Of a stretch of DNA of 64,000 nucleotides, positions 60,771 to 64,000 are shown piece after piece; positions within the stretch are counted from its first letter, which is position 1; the number at the start of each line of letters is the position of its first letter. Both the position numbers and the translations under genes were made by a program. This DNA is from an uncultured Acidimicrobiales bacterium (GTDB taxonomy: Bacteria > Actinomycetota > Acidimicrobiia > Acidimicrobiales > SZUA-35). The stretch lies in NCBI GenBank assembly GCA_937922805.1, contig CALAJV010000015.1, forward strand, positions 124,001 to 188,000. The letters are read 5' to 3'. Under the pieces are notes generated by a model, which was given only the letters and a program-made list of their open reading frames with translations, was not told where the DNA came from and did not search any database.

Positions 60771-62471
60771 ATGCGCTGGTCAAACTTGTTCATCCCAACG
60801 TTGCGTGACGCTCCGGCTGATGCCGAAGCAGTTAGTCACGCCCTGTTAGTCAAAGGCGGTTTCATTCGCCAGCTACACGCTGGCCACTATTCTCTGCTTC
60901 CTCTCGGGTGGCGAGTCCACAACAAAGTGGCCAACATTGTTCGGGAAGAGATGGACGCGATCGGCGGCCAAGAGTTTCTGTTACCAACCATGCATCCGGC
61001 AAGCGTGTGGCAGCAGTCAGGCCGGTGGGATTCGATGGGCGACATTATGTTTCGCCTAACTGACCGCCGAGATAACGATCTTGCCCTCGGCATCACCCAT
61101 GAGGAGATTTATGCCACCGTGGCCAGTGAGTTAACCTCATATAAAGAGTTGCCTCAGGTTTGGTACCACCTGCAAACAAAGTTCCGAGACGAAGCTAGGC
61201 CAAAGAGTGGCCTACTTCGGGTACGAGAGTTCACGATGAAAGACTCGTATAGCTTCGACGTTGATTGGGAAGGTCTCGACGCCGCATTCGAGCGACACCG
61301 AGTGGCATACACCACTATCTTCGAACGGCTTGGTCTGGCTGCTTTCCCAGTCGAAGCCAGTAGCGGAGCAATGGGTGGCAACACCAGCACCGAGTTTATG
61401 GTTCGCTGTGACGCCGGCGAGGATGATGTCGTCCAATGTCCGAATTGTGACTACGCCGGTAATATCGAAAAAGCCACGTCGGCCCTTGCCTCAATCGAAG
61501 ACGAACCTGGCCCTTCTGAACCAGAGCGGTTCCCAACTCCTGGCGTACGCACTATCGCCGCCCTGGCTGAGCTCGGTGCTCCAGCGGAGCGCCAAATCAA
61601 AACAATGGTGATGGTTGCTGACGGTGATGTCGTGCTCGCGCTAATGCGAGGCGATCATCAGTTGAATATACAAAAGCTGGTTGATAGCACCGGGGCGATC
61701 GAGCTTCGTCCGGCAACGCCAGACGAGGCGAAGGCCGCCTTAGGGGCGATGCCCGGAAGCCTCGGCGCAGTAGCGGTAAAGGATCTACGCATTTTTGCTG
61801 ACATAACCCTGCAAGGACGAACAAATCTAACTACTGGAGCAAACGAGGATGACTGGCACTATCGGGGCGTCGATATAGGGCGCGATATTGCGGTAACCGA
61901 ATGGGCCGATTTGCGAGAAGTGACAGAAGGCGAACCGTGCTCGAACTGTGGGACGGCGCTAGATATTGTGCGCTGCGTTGAGGCCGGGCATATTTTCAAG
62001 CTGGGAACAAAGTATTCGGAGACCTTCGGAGTACGGGTCTCTGACGCCGACGGCAAACAGCAGCCAGTAGTAATGGGTAGCTACGGTATTGGTATCGGGC
62101 GCAATATGGCCACGGTGGCCGAGGTCCACAACGACGAGAACGGACTGGTGTGGCCGGTTTCAATCGCTCCGTTCGAAGCAGTTATCACGGTTTTGAAGCT
62201 GGATGAGCCCACGATGACGGCAGCCAACGGACTATACGAACAGCTCAAAGCCGACGGCGTTGATGTGCTGCTCGACGATCGGGACGCCCGGGCTGGGGTA
62301 AAGTTCGCTGACGCCGAACTGATCGGCATCCCCTACCGACTGACGGTCGGACCAAAGTCTCTAGCCGCAGGCGAAGTCGAGCTTTCAACCCGAAAGACCA
62401 ACGAGACGAAGACCGTTTCGGTTGACGCGGCGGCCAGCGAGATCGCAGCTTTGGTCAAAGCCGAACGCTAG
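60771..62471 (+). CDS. proS: Prolyl-tRNA synthetase
   Basis: A 566-residue bacterial-type class II synthetase. The catalytic core shows LLVKGGFIRQLHAGHYSLLP, REEMDAIGGQEFLLPTMHPA, the motif 2 region KFRDEARPKSGLLRVREFTM and motif 3 MGSYGIGIGRNMATVAEV. The insertion between (residues ~230-380) is the YbaK-like editing domain, with KTMVMVADGDVVLALMRGDH. The anticodon-binding domain follows (ISIAPFEAVITVLKLDEP-like, here VSIAPFEAVITVLKL). The length is normal. It is divergent from the formate dehydrogenase operon and convergent with the secreted repeat protein. Confidence 0.95.
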   Translation: MRWSNLFIPTLRDAPADAEAVSHALLVKGGFIRQLHAGHYSLLPLGWRVHNKVANIVREEMDAIGGQEFLLPTMHPASVWQQSGRWDSMGDIMFRLTDRRDNDLALGITHEEIYATVASELTSYKELPQVWYHLQTKFRDEARPKSGLLRVREFTMKDSYSFDVDWEGLDAAFERHRVAYTTIFERLGLAAFPVEASSGAMGGNTSTEFMVRCDAGEDDVVQCPNCDYAGNIEKATSALASIEDEPGPSEPERFPTPGVRTIAALAELGAPAERQIKTMVMVADGDVVLALMRGDHQLNIQKLVDSTGAIELRPATPDEAKAALGAMPGSLGAVAVKDLRIFADITLQGRTNLTTGANEDDWHYRGVDIGRDIAVTEWADLREVTEGEPCSNCGTALDIVRCVEAGHIFKLGTKYSETFGVRVSDADGKQQPVVMGSYGIGIGRNMATVAEVHNDENGLVWPVSIAPFEAVITVLKLDEPTMTAANGLYEQLKADGVDVLLDDRDARAGVKFADAELIGIPYRLTVGPKSLAAGEVELSTRKTNETKTVSVDAAASEIAALVKAER

Positions 62472-62501
62472 CCAGTCAACGTTAATTCGGTCGGACTAAA
62501 T

Positions 62502-63983
62502 CTAGCCAAACTCGCCGAGGTCATTATTGCCGGCAGCCCAATCGTCGGCAGCATCTTGAGCGCTGTAGGAATGATCGAAATTGTTCGCATTCTCGTCGGC
62601 TAGGGATTGGTGCTCTCGAACTGGTGGTGGAGTTGGCGCTGCAGGTGGGACTACTGGCGGCACCGGAACGTTCACAAACTCTCCGCCAGGCACGCCACCG
62701 TTATAGATATTTGCGGCTTGTTGACCAGTCGAGATCGGGTTGCCAGCGGGGTCAGTCGGCGAACTTGACCCCGGCATGATTTGTTCGAATCCAGATAACC
62801 GGTCACCGTGGCGGTGCACCAAAGAAACTTGAGCGAGCGTAATCGGGTAGTCGAAGATATGACCGGCTAATGCCTCGCTGTGTTTTGTTGGATAGAGCCC
62901 TTCGCTCGAACTAGCCACCAAAGCCTCGGCGACCGCCAGCCGCTCAGCTATGGCGTCGGCTTGGTCATGTTGACCATCGGCTCGCAACGCTGCCTCTGCT
63001 TGTTGGTAGGTCGGAACCTGCTCGTTGGCCTGAGCTAAGTTGTATTCGTGGATCGCTCGCAATCGAGCGTCACTCTGAGCCATCGTTTCTGTTGGCATGG
63101 AATTGATTCGCTCGCTAGCAGCTGCGTCAGCAGCCTGATTACGAGCTTCCATTGCGTCTACAACGTCGGCAGCATTCTCAGCAGATATTTCCGGGGTGTA
63201 GTTCGCCAGTATGACAGCTACTGCCCCATTCGGATCATCAACCAAATCAAAAGACGTTGGCCGGCCAAACGGATCGTTGACATCAACCGAACCAAAATCA
63301 TCACTATCAGAAGACGCACCAAACGACGCAGGCCAGTCAAACGCATCATCGCTATCAACCGAACCAAAATCATCACTATCAGAAGACGCACCGGGCAACG
63401 ACGCAGGCCAGTCAAACGCGTCATCGCTATCAACCGAACCAAAATCATCACCATTAAAAGACGAGCCGGGCAACGAGTTAAGCGACGCAGGCCGGTCGAA
63501 TGGATCATTGGCATCGGTCGGAACTTGAGAGCGTCGGTTGTCATCAGGAGAATGAGCCGCAACAATGTCGGCGTCTGGCATCAGACATGAGGCTGAGCCT
63601 GTCCAACCCCAGCCATCGCCGTCGGTGTCGACACACTCGTTCCGATCAACCAGTGGTAAATCGATTTCTCGGTCAGACGCGAACTCACCGTCAGCTCGGC
63701 CGCTGTAATCAGTTGAGGCAGGGTCAGATTCGTTGCCGTCAGACTCATTGAGGCCAGGCTCACAAGTACCGGCTCCGTCCCATCCCCACCCATCACCATC
63801 GGAGTCGACGCAATCGGCCGCAGCCTGGCTGACGCCGACTAAGCCGACTGAACCAGTCACGAGAGCTGATGCCAGGACAAGCCGTCGTCCGTGCCGTCGC
63901 CATTTGCCGGCGCTCACAACCGTTGACGCTCGATCCTCAGGGCAACCAAAAAGCGAAACAGTTCCACATTTTTCTATACACAT
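62502..63983 (-). CDS. Secreted repeat protein with two cysteine-bounded DGDGWGW motifs
   Basis: A 493-residue protein. An Arg-rich N-terminus and hydrophobic stretch (LVLASALVTGSVGLVGVSQA) form a signal peptide ending near AAADC. Two short Cys-bounded motifs, CVDSDGDGWGWDGAGTC and CVDTDGDGWGWTGSASC, follow; these resemble modules found in secreted enzymes and cell-wall proteins that may bind calcium or carbohydrate. Next is a repeat region with near-copies of SSDSDDFGSVDSDDAFDWPA. A helical middle part and a Pro-rich C-terminus complete it. No catalytic domain was found. The start lies only 17 bp from the window edge, so the upstream region cannot be judged; a later in-frame start is possible. 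Confidence 0.7.
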   Translation of the reverse strand: MCIEKCGTVSLFGCPEDRASTVVSAGKWRRHGRRLVLASALVTGSVGLVGVSQAAADCVDSDGDGWGWDGAGTCEPGLNESDGNESDPASTDYSGRADGEFASDREIDLPLVDRNECVDTDGDGWGWTGSASCLMPDADIVAAHSPDDNRRSQVPTDANDPFDRPASLNSLPGSSFNGDDFGSVDSDDAFDWPASLPGASSDSDDFGSVDSDDAFDWPASFGASSDSDDFGSVDVNDPFGRPTSFDLVDDPNGAVAVILANYTPEISAENAADVVDAMEARNQAADAAASERINSMPTETMAQSDARLRAIHEYNLAQANEQVPTYQQAEAALRADGQHDQADAIAERLAVAEALVASSSEGLYPTKHSEALAGHIFDYPITLAQVSLVHRHGDRLSGFEQIMPGSSSPTDPAGNPISTGQQAANIYNGGVPGGEFVNVPVPPVVPPAAPTPPPVREHQSLADENANNFDHSYSAQDAADDWAAGNNDLGEFG

Positions 63984-64000
63984 AACGTTGACCCACCAAT

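Noticed and set aside
1..64000. CRISPR arrays or insertion sequences
   Set aside because: The tandem repeats have no unique spacers of constant length, and no transposase, cas gene or terminal inverted repeats were found.

Overview
The window looks like a chromosome segment of a free-living, probably marine actinobacterium. The inference rests on a mid-range GC content, frequent GTG starts, menaquinone genes (menB, menF, menE), a group II truncated haemoglobin, DUF445, an SCO6745-type protein, an OmpR/histidine-kinase pair of MprAB style, and a DMSP-lyase-like cupin that points to a marine habitat. Class Acidimicrobiia is a guess from gene content. No rRNA, tRNA, insertion sequence, prophage or CRISPR array was found.

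Layout. 1-7.1 kb: menaquinone genes (5'-truncated menB, menF, menE) mixed with a DUF3293 protein, a repeat-rich membrane-anchored protein, an SRPBCC protein and a fold-type IV PLP enzyme. 7.1-17.4 kb: sugar nucleotidyltransferase, ArfB, SulP transporter, nucleotide-sugar dehydrogenase, a long ProA, a metalloprotease remnant, an ammonium transporter, GluQ-RS, DUF445. 17.6-24.6 kb: DMSP-lyase-like cupin, VOC protein, flippase-like membrane protein, DinB, DUF2797, a MerR-VOC fusion with a textbook MerR promoter, an aminotransferase, an ArsC-like protein with an in-frame UGA at its catalytic position, and a META lipoprotein. 24.6-32.4 kb: an RlmL-like methyltransferase, then herA-sbcD-sbcC-nurA, the end-resection operon best known from thermophilic archaea. 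32.5-45.7 kb: two SDRs, a two-component system with a secreted helical protein, a GH3 glucosidase, twin 28-residue peptide genes, LspA-like, SCO6745-like, globin, PhzF and TauD-like genes. 45.7-55.2 kb: PLP decarboxylase, GlnX-like membrane protein coupled to a polyamine-type binding lipoprotein, acyl-CoA dehydrogenase, a three-domain OmpA-like protein, an orphan ABC permease. 55.4-60.2 kb: a soluble NAD-type formate dehydrogenase operon whose catalytic subunit has an in-frame UGA and is split from its Fe-S N-terminal half. 60.8-64 kb: proS and a secreted repeat protein.

The most notable point is that two unrelated genes (an ArsC/Spx-family protein and formate dehydrogenase) carry UGA exactly where the family has its catalytic Cys/Sec. 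Each UGA is followed by a hairpin that fits the bacterial SECIS model (apical loop starting GG, 18 or 23 nt after UGA). This implies a selenocysteine-decoding organism; the selenocysteine machinery (selA, selB, selC, selD) is not in this window. A second theme is an abundance of short tandem duplications with unrelated units, both between genes and inside acidic or low-complexity coding regions.
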